64,000 nt of DNA from Terana coerulea (lineage: Eukaryota; Basidiomycota; Agaricomycetes; Polyporales; Phanerochaetaceae). Location of the stretch: assembly GCA_024811115.1 (NCBI GenBank), contig JAKOGH010000008.1:186001-250000 (forward strand), given 5' to 3'. The notes under the pieces are model-generated. The model was not told the origin of the DNA. It made no database searches and saw nothing but the letters and a program-made list of their open reading frames with translations. Position numbers and translations under genes: made by a program. Positions 1 to 11,973 of the stretch are shown here, piece by piece; the stretch's first letter is position 1, and the number at the start of each line of letters is the position of its first letter.

Positions 1-1485
1 CCCTCATGCACAGAGGCCAATATTGTGCTGAAACGTTCATTTCACAGAACGCTGGAACTGCTGGTGGTTCTTCTCGGACGTTTGCTAGGCCAGTTCCCGT
101 TACGGTGGGCAATGCAACTAACGTCGTCATCGAAAACATTGTGCAGTTTGCTTCGCCATTCTGGGTAAGTTTCACGTCAAGTACGAGGACGCTCTCGTTG
201 ACTGATCGGTGACTCCAGAACAACGTAAGCCTCAGCATGTGGCCCTCTCTGCGGCTTCCAGCCCTGATGCGTGCTTCCGCCGCAGTTTGTGTATCAAAGT
301 TCCAATGTGACGTACAGGAACATAACGTAAGTTGGTAGACTGCCTGTCATGTCACGGCATCTGATCTCACGTTCTGTCCGTAGGATCAATAGTGTGTCCT
401 ACTCGAGTGCACCCGCTGCAAACTCAGGTACGCGATGATCGCCAACACCTCGTTTTACTGTTATCAACTGCCATTCAGATGGTTGGGATATTTACCGGTC
501 GAACGACGTCACTATCACCGACTCGTGGATCAACAACGATGACGACTGTGTTTGTGAGTTCACCTCTGTTTGATCTGAAAGCTTTTAATGGTGAGGACCT
601 GCTAGCTTTCAAGCCAAACAGCACGAACATTCTCGTCAGCAACCTCTTCTGTAACGGCTCGCATGGCATCTCTGTAGGAAGTTTGGGTCAGGTTCGTCCC
701 TTTTCCTCTGCTCCCTGCGTGCTCTACTCATCCAATACCGCGCAGTACGCCGGCGAGACCGATATTGTAGCGAACGTCACTGTGTCTAATGTCACAATGA
801 ACAATGCCCAAAACGGTGCTCGCATCAAGGCGTTCGGTGGTAATCCAAACCCTAGTAAGTTCGTGGTATGCAGGAAACGTGAAGGCGGCTGCTGAACAAC
901 GCTGTGCTTTCCAGACAGCACTGCAGGAGGTGGCTCCGGATTTGTGAAGAATATCACATACGCAGCCTTCCAAGGTACGTTAGCCCCCATTTCCAGCTCG
1001 GTCAAAGATTCTCACTTGCTCCTACAGTTGGAAAAGTGGACAACCCTGTTATCATTGATCAGGTGCGTTCTTTGCGCTCTTAATGCGCTCCCAGGTTGAA
1101 CGATTGGTCTCAGTGCTACGAAACTGCCGCGGACGTATGCGCGCAATTTCCCAGCATGGTCACGATTTCAGACGTTCATTGTGCGCTTCCTTCTTTCTTC
1201 TTCGTGTATCTGATTTAACGTGGCGCGCAGTCATTAATGTGACCGGAACATCATCTGGGAAGGAGGGTGGTGTCGTGGTGGATTTGGAGTGTTCAGCGTC
1301 GTGCACAAACATCACTGCCTCCGGTACTCATATCACCTCTCCTAAAGGGCCGGCCCAATTCATATGCGCAAATATTGCAAGTGAGAACGAGGTATGCAAC
1401 ATGACTCTTCCCGAATACTTATAGAGCTCATACGTGGCATTTCGACTCGTTATAGCTGGACTTCAACTGCACAAGCCCGTCTTGA
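1..1485 (+). CDS. Exo-polygalacturonase-like GH28 pectinase, 3' part
   Basis: Secreted glycoside hydrolase family 28 enzyme, expected to cleave galacturonan in plant pectin. The 5' end lies outside the window. I read exons 48-164, 219-224, 286-326, 384-427, 479-553, 606-691, 746-854, 915-974, 1028-1062, 1114-1180, 1231-1391 and 1456-1485, all bounded by GT-AG introns. The joined protein shows the GH28 active-site blocks in order: SDGWD (the NTD-type block), [18 protein letters not shown] and ARIKAF. The 3' end reads [13 protein letters not shown], which fits secreted exo-polygalacturonases better than the unspliced read-through ending at 1424. Several N-x-S/T sites suggest glycosylation. One exon is only six bases. 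Exo rather than endo action is inferred from overall similarity to fungal exo-acting members. Confidence 0.85.
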
Positions 1486-2540
1486 ACTCGCTACGTCAAG
1501 CCGCTCTTCCTGTGTATGTGGCAACAGCCTCATGTCTCTGGAAGTTTTGTCAAAATGTTTGTTTGCGACCTCTTGATGTATACCACTCAGCCTGAGAGCC
1601 TGACTCAAGGGACCTAACTGGGCTCTAATGCATAATGACGCGGCCGCCAAACGGCAGAACATAAGCCAAATAACTTTCGGTCTGATACCCTGAGCATTAG
1701 TGCACGAATAGGCTAGAATCCTAAATTAATTTGGGCAACACGTAACTTATGTAGGCTAGCTCAGGCGAAGCACTGGCACGCCAGAAATTGCGACCGGCGA
1801 CTTTAGATTCCGCAACTTTGTGGCGTCAAGGTGAACGCTCGCATTTGATTGGCCGCCGCTGGCAAGCTGCAGTGGTCCGCCGCGGTCCGGATGAGCATAA
1901 GTATAGCGTTCTCTAAGGCTCATTGCTAGCACTAGTCTTCACTAGTACTAGTACGTTCTACTAGTGGCCATCGTAACAACCACCAACCTGCAGCATTCTA
2001 GGTCAAACAGTTTGCGATTACTTACTGACATACTTACAGGACGGATGTGCTCAAAACTAGGAAAGTGTCAAAATTCAACATGAACGGTTTCACGGTGCCT
2101 ACACCAACAATATATTCAATTTTCCGCTAACCGGCCGGGTGGCCGGTGACCATGCTTGATGATGTCGATGTACTGTACGTACGTATCGTACATGATAGCT
2201 CACTCTACCAATTCGGGTGAACGGCGGGTGGCTGGCGTAGACGCGCGATGAGCTTGTCCACATGCTGCACGTTCCACCCTGCTCTGGACTTCCATCATGT
2301 CTCCTACTACACTCGACGTGCTCTGTGAACCTGCCTCTCCCGCTCTGCAGCCAAGTCGCGGCTCTGTGGCTCAGACAGCGCGAAATGGCTAGGAGGAGCC
2401 CACACGGTACGTGGAACCTCTAGGCGCTTGCCCAATTCGGGAAGATCCCGCCCAATAAGACGTGCATGACACGAGGCGGAGCGCTCATCCTTTGACTCTT
2501 TGCTCGCCGCCACTCCTTTTACACCCTTCGTTCACAAACA
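1486..2540. other. Intergenic region, no gene seen
   Basis: I see no convincing coding exon here. It holds the 3' flank of the GH28 gene and the 5' flank of the gene at 2541. The only local pattern is a cluster of four ACTAGT hexamers at 1931-1965. Confidence 0.5.
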
Positions 2541-3201
2541 ATGTCTGCCAGGTCTCCACCAGCTTCGCCTCTCATGTCGCGCTCTGACCCAGGGTCTCGT
2601 TCCCCTGGTTCTCCGCGATCTCCGACTCGTTCAAAGCCCCTACGTTTCCCCGACGTTGCCAACTTGATCGTCAACCTTCGCCGGTCAAGCAATAGGGCCA
2701 AGGCAAATACGGCCTGTCCGAAAGAATTCCCTCTGGAGTCGACTTCAGGGGAGCGTCAGACACACCCGAGGCTCACGGGTGAGGGAGTTGTGTCTGTGCG
2801 GAAGGTGCCCATGCAGGAGCAGCGGCGGTTCATTTGCCGCGACGGGGTGGACGTGAAGAAACTGCTGCGGACAATGCGTTCAGGGCTGCTGGAGGAGGCA
2901 CAAATGATTGGAGCCAACGTTCTTGTTGAGGAAGAGTACGTCGCCTTAACACGTTGTATTTAAGGAGTCTCATCTTGACATGTTTTTAAGATGGTCATGC
3001 TTCATTCATACTCCTAAGCGTGACGGTCTGTACAAGGTCGACGTGAGTCTATCACACTATGCGCTGCTGAACCGCTAAAGACATATTTACCAGATCTGCT
3101 ATGCCGCATGCGCCGCTCGCTCCGCAACAGCAGACCCTCAGCAGCCTGTCGCCATCGAGAACGCCAAAAGCGTTTCGGGATTAATGACTGTCGTTGGGTA
3201 G
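2541..3201 (+). CDS. Small conserved basidiomycete protein, unknown function
   Basis: Three exons (2541-2935, 2991-3042, 3094-3201) give a protein of about 184 residues in a single consistent frame with GT-AG introns. The N-terminal 45 residues are Ser/Pro/Arg-rich and probably disordered. The middle, from about residue 85, is charged and helical-looking (RFICRDGVDVKKLLRTMRSG, then LLEEAQMIGANVLVEEE). The tail contains WSCFIHTPKRDGLYKVD and ends in VSGLMTVVG. I do not recognise a named domain. The tail resembles a conserved C-terminal block I associate with uncharacterised mushroom proteins, but that is memory and not a search result. ATG 2541 is the first in-frame start after an upstream pyrimidine-rich stretch. 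There is no signal peptide or membrane segment. Confidence 0.6.
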
Positions 3202-4296
3202 AGGAACAGGGCACTCAGCCTTCTCTACATCGCCCAGGCCCATACATTGGCACGCTGCGCACACGGCCATTCGTTCAAGATTATCTATTCTCTTTGCCAT
3301 CTGTATCACCATCAGCACATCCGCTCTTCTCTTTGTACATTTACTTTCAGCACCTCAGCATTCCGCTCATTTCCTCAAGTTTCCTCCAACAACTCGGCAT
3401 CCATTACATTACACATACTAATTCTTAGTACCATTGTCATCCTCACTTGGGCACGCATTGCAGTTCTATGCGCTTGGGATAGGGTTCAGGCCTCAGGATT
3501 GGAAGCATTGTACTTGTACCTCTCGGTTATCAATACACCTTTTTATTATTGAAAGTACTGGTCTCAGCTTATAGGTCAACGGTGGCCTGCACGCCTTGGC
3601 AGCAAAGTTAAATATTATAATTACACTACTGGTCACTGCTCTCGTGTCCTTGCCGACAATACTTACTTACTTCTGGCCCATGTCTATGTGAGGCTTGAGC
3701 ACGGCCGCACTGCGTATGCATGGTGATCCTCCCGGCGGGCCTGCGGTACCCTTTGTAGTCTAAGGTACCTGCAGGCGTGCAATCACAGTAAGTACTTGAT
3801 TCGGTGGCAACTTGGCGCATTTTATGAACGCACGTTCGTCGGGTTCACCGGTCTGCGTCTCGCGTGCAGTGTACCATCCCTTGTCGTTGTATATAAGACC
3901 TGATACGTATCACTACCACAACCCCCATCGTCTATGCGCAAATATACCTCAGCTTTCGTTATGCTTTACCCTTCATCAGTCCCATGCATGTCAATGCAAG
4001 ACATATGAAACCCGCCCTGAAGAGTCCGACTACTATGTAATACATTCGTACCGACGGTCGCCGCGTCTTTGACTAGAGGCCTCTCCAAAATTTACTTTGT
4101 TTTGCAGCCCAAGATGTGAGTGGTATGAGGAGGAGTGAGCGCATGTCAGGTGAGCGCACCGTACGGAAAGACAGACGGCGCAATCACTTTGGCACCCACT
4201 TGCCAGGCCGAACCGAGCCCCGGTTAACCTGACCTTTCTTCACGCTCTCTGGCCTCCATTTCCTCTTGTTCTTAATAACGACATTCACGATTTGCC
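3202..4296. other. Intergenic region, no gene seen
   Basis: Only short, compositionally unconvincing open frames occur. A TATATAA-like box lies at 3890-3897 on the plus strand but no coding exon follows it closely. The 3' part serves as the 5' flank of the SYG1-like gene. Confidence 0.5.
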
Positions 4297-7200
4297 ATGA
4301 AATTTGCCAGGTACGTCACAAGCGTTGCACGGTCGTCGGTGGCTTTGCTTACGCCAGGCTGTAATCCCCTGCTACCAGGTACTTGGAAGAAACACAGGTT
4401 CGTCCTACTCAAACGATGCTTATCCGCGACCCTGACAAGCCGTACAACCTGCCGTACAGACCCCGGAATGGAAGAAGGCCTATATGTGAGCCGTTGGTCG
4501 GCAAGAGCTAGAGCGGTGTTTAACGTGCGACATCATGTTATAGTGACTATCGTGGCCTCAAGAAGCGTATTACTGCCATTCGTCTGGCCCAACAACAGCT
4601 TGAGGATGGATCACCTATACTCATGCCAGCGACGCCAGCTCTGGATCCCCTCGAAGTGCCAACACAAACACAAGGGGCTGCAGACGGAGATGAGCCTCCT
4701 TTGTCGCCTAAGGAGTCGCTCACAGACATTGAACAAGATGTGGTAGGTCAAGAAGGGGCGGTTGAGGAACATGGAGATCTTCGTACAGAGACTGCAAACA
4801 AGTCGAAGGTATGTCATTTGAATCTGCTTCCAGGCATACATTTCACAATGACTGCAGATGTCGGGCCTTTCCCATATGCTCACAAAGAGTGCAGTGGTTC
4901 GTGGCCCGGCTGCACAGCTAGCGGAAAATGGCAGTCCCTCAGACCCAAGTCTAGACCCTTCAGACTCTCCTCCTTCTCCAAGGGTTCAACTACCGGACGA
5001 AGCTGAACCAACTCCCCATGCCTCATCGAGCCCACCTGAACCGCGTCCGGAAAATCTTCTGCGTACCGCTACGTTTAACATGGGGTTTCTCCCACGACTA
5101 ACTCATCGTCGGAATACTTCACGCTCGTACTGGGACACCCCAAAGCGCACCGACAAACCGACGATTCAGTGGGACCTGGCGAGAAGCATGCCGCTGAAGG
5201 ACTTGCTACCGATGCTCACGCCTGTACAAAGGGCGTTCTTTGAGAAACTAGACGTAGAACTGGACAAAGTGGACGCGTTCTATCTCGGCCGGGAGAAGCA
5301 AATGAGGGAAAGGTAGATATATGCGCGCAGATCTCAGCGTAATGTGTCGCTAACAGTCTCCCTTCAGGACCTCGCAGCTCAAGGCGCAGCTTCAAGGACT
5401 CAAGGACCACAGACGACTTTTCCACGTACGATATGTGCTTATAGTTAATTGGCTGTGGCTGACCTCTTCGTTAGGAGGCGCAGGATACGGCCCACCCATG
5501 GATCCCCACTGTTGTACGGCGCAAAGCCGCACCATTACTTGAGCAGCCGAAGCAAGCAGCCATCGCTCGCAAACGACGTGGTTTCAAGTCAGAAGCAGGT
5601 TCGCCCACCCCGAACATGTCTCCTGTCAACGGCAGTGTGAGGTTAGAGGACGACCTCGAGACCGTGGTTGACCGTGGAATGTCCCCAACTGGTCACAAAA
5701 CTACCGACGAAACACCGGAACATACAGGCGGGTCGAGGAGCGGCAGTGGCGGTAGCGGTGGGGAAGACAGTAGCAAGACGTGGAAACGACTTAAGCATAG
5801 TTTTCAAAAGCATAATACAGCTAAGAACAAGGGTTCCAGCGTCCCTGGGACGCCACGCCCGCCTCCGCTGAAGTATGACCCTGATGATTATTTGCATGCG
5901 AAAAAGAAGCTCAAGAAGGCTGTCCTCGAATGCTATCGGTATGTAGGCACGGCTTTTACGACTGTCCTGACTCTTATTGATGCGACCTGTGCAGTGGCTT
6001 GGAAGTTTTGGAAAACTATCGCGTTCGCTTTGCATCTTCTGCATGCGCAACTTTGACCGCTAAAACAGTATGCAGACTTTGAACCTCATCGGCTTCCGGA
6101 AAGCGTTGAAGAAGTTCGAAAAGTATACCAAGGCACGTAGAGTAAAACGCATTTCATGGCAATGTTCATGACGTATTCCCAAACAGATCCCAGCACAACA
6201 GGCTTTCTTCGTCGAGAAAATAGAACCCAGTGCATTTTCTTCCGGCGCCGTAGTACAAGGAATGCTCAGCCAAATGGAAGAACTCTACGCTGCGCGGTTC
6301 AGTAAGACTACTCGCAGGCGTGCCTTGCGTAATTGCGCTGATTCTCCTTTCTGCAGCTCGCGGAGACAACAAGATCGCCAAAGCGCGGCTTCGCGGGCTG
6401 GCCCAGCATAAAACCCACCACTTCAGTACTTTCCGAACTGGATTTCTCCTTGGATTAGCTATACCTGCATTTGCGGATGGATTATACCTCAGTGGGTCTC
6501 CATCTTTGCGCTCTACTTAAGCTGTATCTGAATGCTTCCTCGTAGGTTTTCAGCCTGATACCCGTCACGAGATACCTGGATACGGTGGTCTTCTGTTTGT
6601 TTACTCAATCTTCCTAGTACCCGTGCTGTTCTCGCTCTTGATGGGACTGAACATTCTTGCGTGGTCGCGGTCACGGATCAACTATGTATTTATATTCGGT
6701 ATGCTTTCCAGCAGCTATGGTTGTGAGACACAACTGACTCTGCTTTGTAGAGCTCGATTTGAAGACTAAATTAGATCATCGAGAATATTTCGAGGTATGT
6801 GACTGCTGGCGATATAATCACAAGCCGCGAGGCTCAACCTTCGTAGATACCCGCCCTACTGCTATCGACGCTTGCGTATGCTTTCTGGTTATCATTCGCT
6901 CGAATCGGCACATCGCACTTCTCTCCTACGTCTTGGCCCCTTATATGGCTTGTTTTCGTAGCGGTCATTATCTTCGACCCTCTACCCCTACTCTTCAAGC
7001 CTTCGCGATGGTGGGCTCTCAAGAATTGGTCCAGGTTGCTCACTTCTGGGCTACATCGGGTCGAGGTGTGTCGCCTGAACCCTGTCTATCGTCGCAAAGC
7101 TGATGCTTCGCATTCTAGTTCGCCGATTTCTGGATGGGGTGAGCAATACATGAACGCTTGCGGGGTGATCGCTGAATACTGGCACTTCAGAGATCAATTT

Positions 7201-8279
7201 TGCAGCCTTGTCTTCACACTCTCGAACCTATACTACGTAGTCTGCGCGTACTCCGGCGGATTCGATGAACACTGGCACAAGTGTCTCTCGCCGCGTCCGT
7301 GGGGCATTCCCTTTCTTCTTGGTACGCTGCCTTTGCTGGCGCGTTTGGTGCAGAGTATCAGGCGTTGGATAGACTCCAAACTCGTCACGCATTTAATCAA
7401 CGTGAGTGTCGCCCGATTCACGACGGCCTAGTGTGATACCAGTCGTCCTTTAGGGTGGGAAGTACGGGACTGGCATCCTCTATTACTTGTTCTACTACAA
7501 TTGGAGACATCATGGTGAGTTACTGGTATTCGAAAGAGGATTCCTTACTCACGTCGCTTCAAGGTGGGGCACGCGGCTATAGCTTTGCGCTATGGGTCCT
7601 CTTTGGCACATTGTATGCGCTGTATGCTTCGGCTTGGGTGAGTGCATAACAGCTACTGGACGATATGTTCCTGATCAAGGATTGCAGGATCTGCTGATGG
7701 ATTGGTCTGTCCTGCGACCTCACGCGCGGTATCGTCTCTTGCGACCTGAGTTGTTGTACTCTGGCTACATCCCGGTGAGTGTTAAGTAAAACGTTGAGAG
7801 GGAGGGCTTATAAAGTATCCATAGCTATATTATTTCGCTATTGTGAGGAGACACTTCTGCATCACATACGTTCTGCCTAGACTAATGAGTGTGTCCAGGT
7901 CACCAACGTGCTCGTCAGATTCATCTGGGTGTTCTACATTCCTACGAGCGGGCCAAACTTCTACCTACGTACTTTCATCGGCGCTATGCTGGAGATGTTG
8001 CGCAGACTGCAATGGAATTTCTGTATGTGTAATCGCAAACCCTCTGGAAGTGGCTTGCTTACTTCATCGTTAGATCGGCTTGAAAACGAACACCTCGGTA
8101 ACGTGGATCAATATCGCGTTACTCGTGAAGTTCCGCTTCCCTACGTCTTTGACGACCAAGCCCATGAATCGGACGGGGATGAAGATGATCGCAAGAGCGT
8201 CTCGAGTTGGCGCAGCAAACGCAAAGCTATCAAAACAGAGACTGCGAAGGCTAACAGTGAAGCTCAAGTCGATCACTAG
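4297..8279 (+). CDS. SYG1: SPX-EXS phosphate exporter (SYG1/XPR1 family)
   Basis: Membrane protein of about 900 residues expected to export or sense inorganic phosphate; in this family the SPX domain binds inositol pyrophosphates and the EXS domain forms the channel. The start is fixed by the canonical SPX N-terminus: a 14-nt first exon and short exons splice to MKFARYLEETQ, then TPEWKKAYIDYRGLKKRITA. After a Ser/Pro-rich insert the SPX domain resumes (FFEKLDVELDKVDAFY, YLHAKKKLKKAVLECYR, GFRKALKKFEKYTK). Several membrane segments follow (FLLGLAIPAFADGLYLS, GGLLFVYSIFLVPVLFSLL), then the EXS core with DQFCSLVFTLSNLYYVVCAY, RLVQSIRRW, GGKYGTGILYY, DWSVLRPHARYRLLRPEL and RRLQWNFYRLENEH. The tail is acidic and basic. 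There are many short introns and no frame breaks that I could trace. The stop lies only 72 bp from the stop of the opposing VPS16 gene. Confidence 0.93.
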
Positions 8280-8351
8280 AGTATCATAGCAGTTGTGGGT
8301 ATATAACGCGCCGATCTATGTGGTGGATCTCAATATGCATTAGACAAACGC

Positions 8352-11300
8352 TCATTTCATTGAAGCTGCGAGTAGCTCGAGCTCTCTCGCGATCAGAGAA
8401 TTGGGGCATGTCCGGCGGAGCTCTCTGTAGGACAGGTTAGCGACGATAGCCGGTAGCGGACGATGACCACGTACTCCAGTTTGGCCTTGTCGCCTCGCTC
8501 TTTGGCCTCCTTTCCTGCCAACTTCCAATCGCCGCACAGCACGTACAGGTCGACCCGCTTGTTAGCGTCGCACCGCATAACAAAGGGCACTGCTTCCCGA
8601 TTGTGCCCTTTCTCAACCAAGTGCTGGACGAAAGCTTGGTATCCTATCGGGCTTCGTCGCGAGCGAGCGAAGGCATCAAGCCCCTCGAAGTCCCGGATCT
8701 CGGTGAGCGCGTGCAGCTTGACATACCAGAAACTGCGGTATTCCATTCCTCAGCACGGAGCCCAGAAATACGAAATTGAAAACAAACCGTTTATCGGGGA
8801 CTTTGAAGTCAGACTTGATTTTGTCTGCTCTCTTACTCATCCCGTTGATGAGCAGCGTCCGAATGGTCTCGTTCACGCTCAATCCAAAGAATGCGATCTT
8901 GCCATCCGCTTCCTTCTCCAGTTGCTGTTGTGTACTGAGTAGACGAGCGCTTTCATCCATGATCTGCTTCGGTCAGCACGACCAAGGTAGTCGCATAGTT
9001 ACTGGTACATACCTTCGCTTCCCAGGATCGCTCCTTATCTTCCGAGAAGAACTTCTGAGCGGCCTTGACTGCAGTCACCTTGGCTGCAGGATCCTGGAGG
9101 GGTGTCAGTTTGCACATATCGTTCAATAGAAACATGTACCTACCACCATCAATGCAGCCTCATTCAAGCACAATATGGCAGACTCGACCCGGCGATCGTC
9201 TGAATAGTAGAAGTCTCGAAGCATCTCACGATTCTGGGCTCGTGCGTAAACCTGTAGCAGCTTGCTCGCGGGTGCGAGACTTGGACCGCCTTCCTCGATG
9301 AGACGAAAGAACGAGCCGAGAGGCAACCGCTTATGCAAATGCAACAGTACATGGTATACTAGAAGCAACGAGTTAGCCTGAAGCGGATTATATAGTACTT
9401 TTGACTTGCCGAGGTCTGTGTCTCCACTCTCAACTGCCTTGGTGAGAGCCAGACGATCCTCCTTCATGCTCAGCAATAGCGGAACTTGGTCAGATGGTTT
9501 GGGCTCGTGATCCAGTAGCTGTAAAAGTGCCGTAAATAGGTGCGCCTCGAGCGGCGGCCTCTACGAATCCCTACCTTAGTAGCAAGCTCGGTCCTCCCGA
9601 CCTCCCAGGCTTTCCTAGCGATCTCTGCATAGCTAACTTGAGCACTTCCAAGCGTTTCAAATTTCTCCACGATGGATTTGCACACCAACTCGTCGTCCAC
9701 ACCCGAGTCCTTGCTGGTAGATGTCGGCTTGGACCGCAGAATTTTGCGCAGGCCCAATGCTTCAATACGGCGGACGGTGGCAGGGTTAAGAACGAAGAAA
9801 TGCGCAGGGCAAGTAGATGCAGATTACGTGATGTGAGCCTCGCAATAAGCTGAGACGGGGATAGCTGGGTATATCTGGAGAATGTGACACAAGTTAGGAT
9901 ACTGTTCTCCGTATGTGTTTGATAAGAACACTTACTGGGCATATGTGATGGGGATGCCGATCTCGTAAAACCGGACAGCGTTAAGCACCTTCAGAGCTTG
10001 GCCCATGTTGACGAAGTCTGTCGCGTCGTATGCGTCCAGAAACGACTTGCCGAACTTTGCGGCATTGAGTAGACGCCGTTGCCAATTGGCATCCCATTCA
10101 CTACCAGCTGCATCAATGCAACCGTCGACGGCAGCAGCAAGCTCAGGTCGAATGGATCGAATGCTCTCGTCAGCCTTCGGGGATCGTTTCGAGAAAAGCT
10201 CCCATGCGTCATATAGTATTGCAGACGGTGCGGTCGACCCTGGTCGGAACACCGACACTGAAGAAGCTGCATTCACCCACATGCATAAGCACACGACTCC
10301 CAGCCGCACAGGAAGTAAACATACTTGGTACTTTCTGGAGGAACTCGCAGGTGTCAGGTCCAACCACGCGGACTCCGTCCGACTCGCTGATAGCAAACGT
10401 AGGCCCGGAGTAAAAGTATCTGCGTGCTGAGGTGAACACCACGCGCATACATACAGTATTATGAAGAGCACATACTGTAGGGTATCTCCGAATGGTCCGA
10501 CAAGCAAGGCCATATGGTCCCACGTAACCAATACGGCATCGTTCCCACACCACTCAACTTGCCTGACTTCGCCTGCTGTCGCAGCGATGGCTGTGGTGTC
10601 GTAGTCGGCCAGGCTACGCTGGAAGTCGGTCGAGACCACCCACAGAGCTCCGGAGAAGGTCAACAGCGCGAGTGATTTCCCATTGGGTGAAGGCGCGAGA
10701 TGAGAGAATGGACCGCGGGACAGTCTTTGATCGGTACTTTCGAGGTTGTCCACACTGTATACTGTCGCGTCCACTGACAGAAGAACTTCGACGTGACGTG
10801 ATATAGTGAGGTCGGGCGGGATGACGTTCCATGTATGTGGGGGTTGGGATAGGCCTGGACAGTAGTCAAGCACAAGTCGCGCAGAATAGCCGAACAAGCT
10901 GACCTGGGTTTGCGAGTGTGAGGGGCCTCGCACCCTCCCAGCCTTTCACCTCCAAAAGTAGTAATGATCCTGTAAGAGCGACTAGTCCACCGTCGTGAAT
11001 ACGTGCGTCGATAATACCTGTTTCAGAGGCGTCATTGCCTAGAGAGTATTGCTGGTAATCGCCTTGCAGGTCATACACCCGATAGACACCTTCCTCGTTC
11101 AGGACCACTAGTCTTTCATCATCGGTCCAACCGAAGCATACGATCTTCCCTTGTGCCCACTACAAAGTGAAGGTCAGTCACTCATCGACTGATGAAATAA
11201 GAGGGATAACCACACTGAATATGAGAAGCCCTTCTCCCGCTGGGGAAAATATTTGTATTTGTGCCTTCGCGAATGCAGCACTCCCGGACCCCAATGCGAC

Positions 11301-11529
11301 CAGCTTAGACGTGTCTCTCATTAGAGCTATATACACAACTGTCAATGTTGGTCGAGGAGGAAATATACTGCGCCGTACCTAATGGTCCACCATACCTGCA
11401 TCCCGCAATCACGAAGTCTCCGAGGTTAGGGAGCTTGCCTGGGATTGAGTAGACTTGCTGCCTCCTGTAGAACACCTGGCCATCGTGAAGGGCCTCCCAT
11501 GTAGAAGTCGGGTGCTCTTCAACATTCAT
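8352..11529 (-). CDS. VPS16: Vps16, core subunit of HOPS/CORVET tethering complexes
   Basis: Class C vacuolar sorting protein that tethers membranes at endosome and vacuole. The start is MNVEEHPTSTWEALHDGQVF, the typical short N-terminus before the beta-propeller. The N-terminal half (Vps16_N) includes WAQGKIVCFGWTDDERLVVL, NEEGVYRVYDLQGDY, LAPSPNGKSLALLTFSG and QVEWCGNDAVLVTWD. The C-terminal half is alpha-solenoid (Vps16_C): FEEIGIP-like FYEIGIPITYAQ, ARKAWEVGRTELATKLLDHE, LRDFYYSDDRR, FWYVKLHALTEIRDFEGLDA and IGYQAFVQHLVEKGHNREA. The last exon gives LEELRRTCPNSLIARELELL, a conserved ending, once the intron with donor GTACGT near 8470 is removed. There are about ten introns and the frame is intact throughout. 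It converges on the SYG1-like gene. Confidence 0.93.
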
Positions 11530-11973
11530 ATTCAGAAAGTATCATTCAAACCCGAGGATTAGATTGAAAATGAGAGCTGCGTTTAGAGATGTTGGAGGAA
11601 GACAGCGTTCAGAGCGCAGTGAACGCCACGCGTGGGCGCGCCGAGTTTCTGGGGGCGGGGCCCGCTTGCGGGACCCCTGGCACTCCGACACGCTTGATCA
11701 TGAGCCTGATTGTACATTCATTTTGCATATGGTTTTACATACAACAGGAATAAGTACATATGTGTCCATGCAGTATAGGTATACCAGGGTATAGAAATGC
11801 ATGGCTGCTAGTCCTTTTGTTTTGCTCGCAACTCACAAATAGGTTCCAGGATATTCCGGTAGGAAAAGCACGAAAGTCAGCGCAAACCTGCGCATGTGTC
11901 GCGGCCCAAACGTTACCAATAACTTAACTCATAGATAGTTCCTAGCAGCAGCAATAGTCTGTCGCACCGTCAA
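11530..11973. promoter_or_regulatory. Upstream region of VPS16
   Basis: This 444-bp stretch lies between the VPS16 start and the stop of the arrestin-like gene on the same strand, so it must contain the VPS16 promoter and the upstream gene's 3' end. It contains a GC-rich block around 11625-11680, including GGGGGCGGGGCCC, that could bind Sp1/GC-box-type factors. That role is inference. Confidence 0.35.

Noticed and set aside
1931..1965. Four ACTAGT hexamers as a regulatory array
   Set aside because: Short, palindromic, no nearby gene start; can arise by local slippage.
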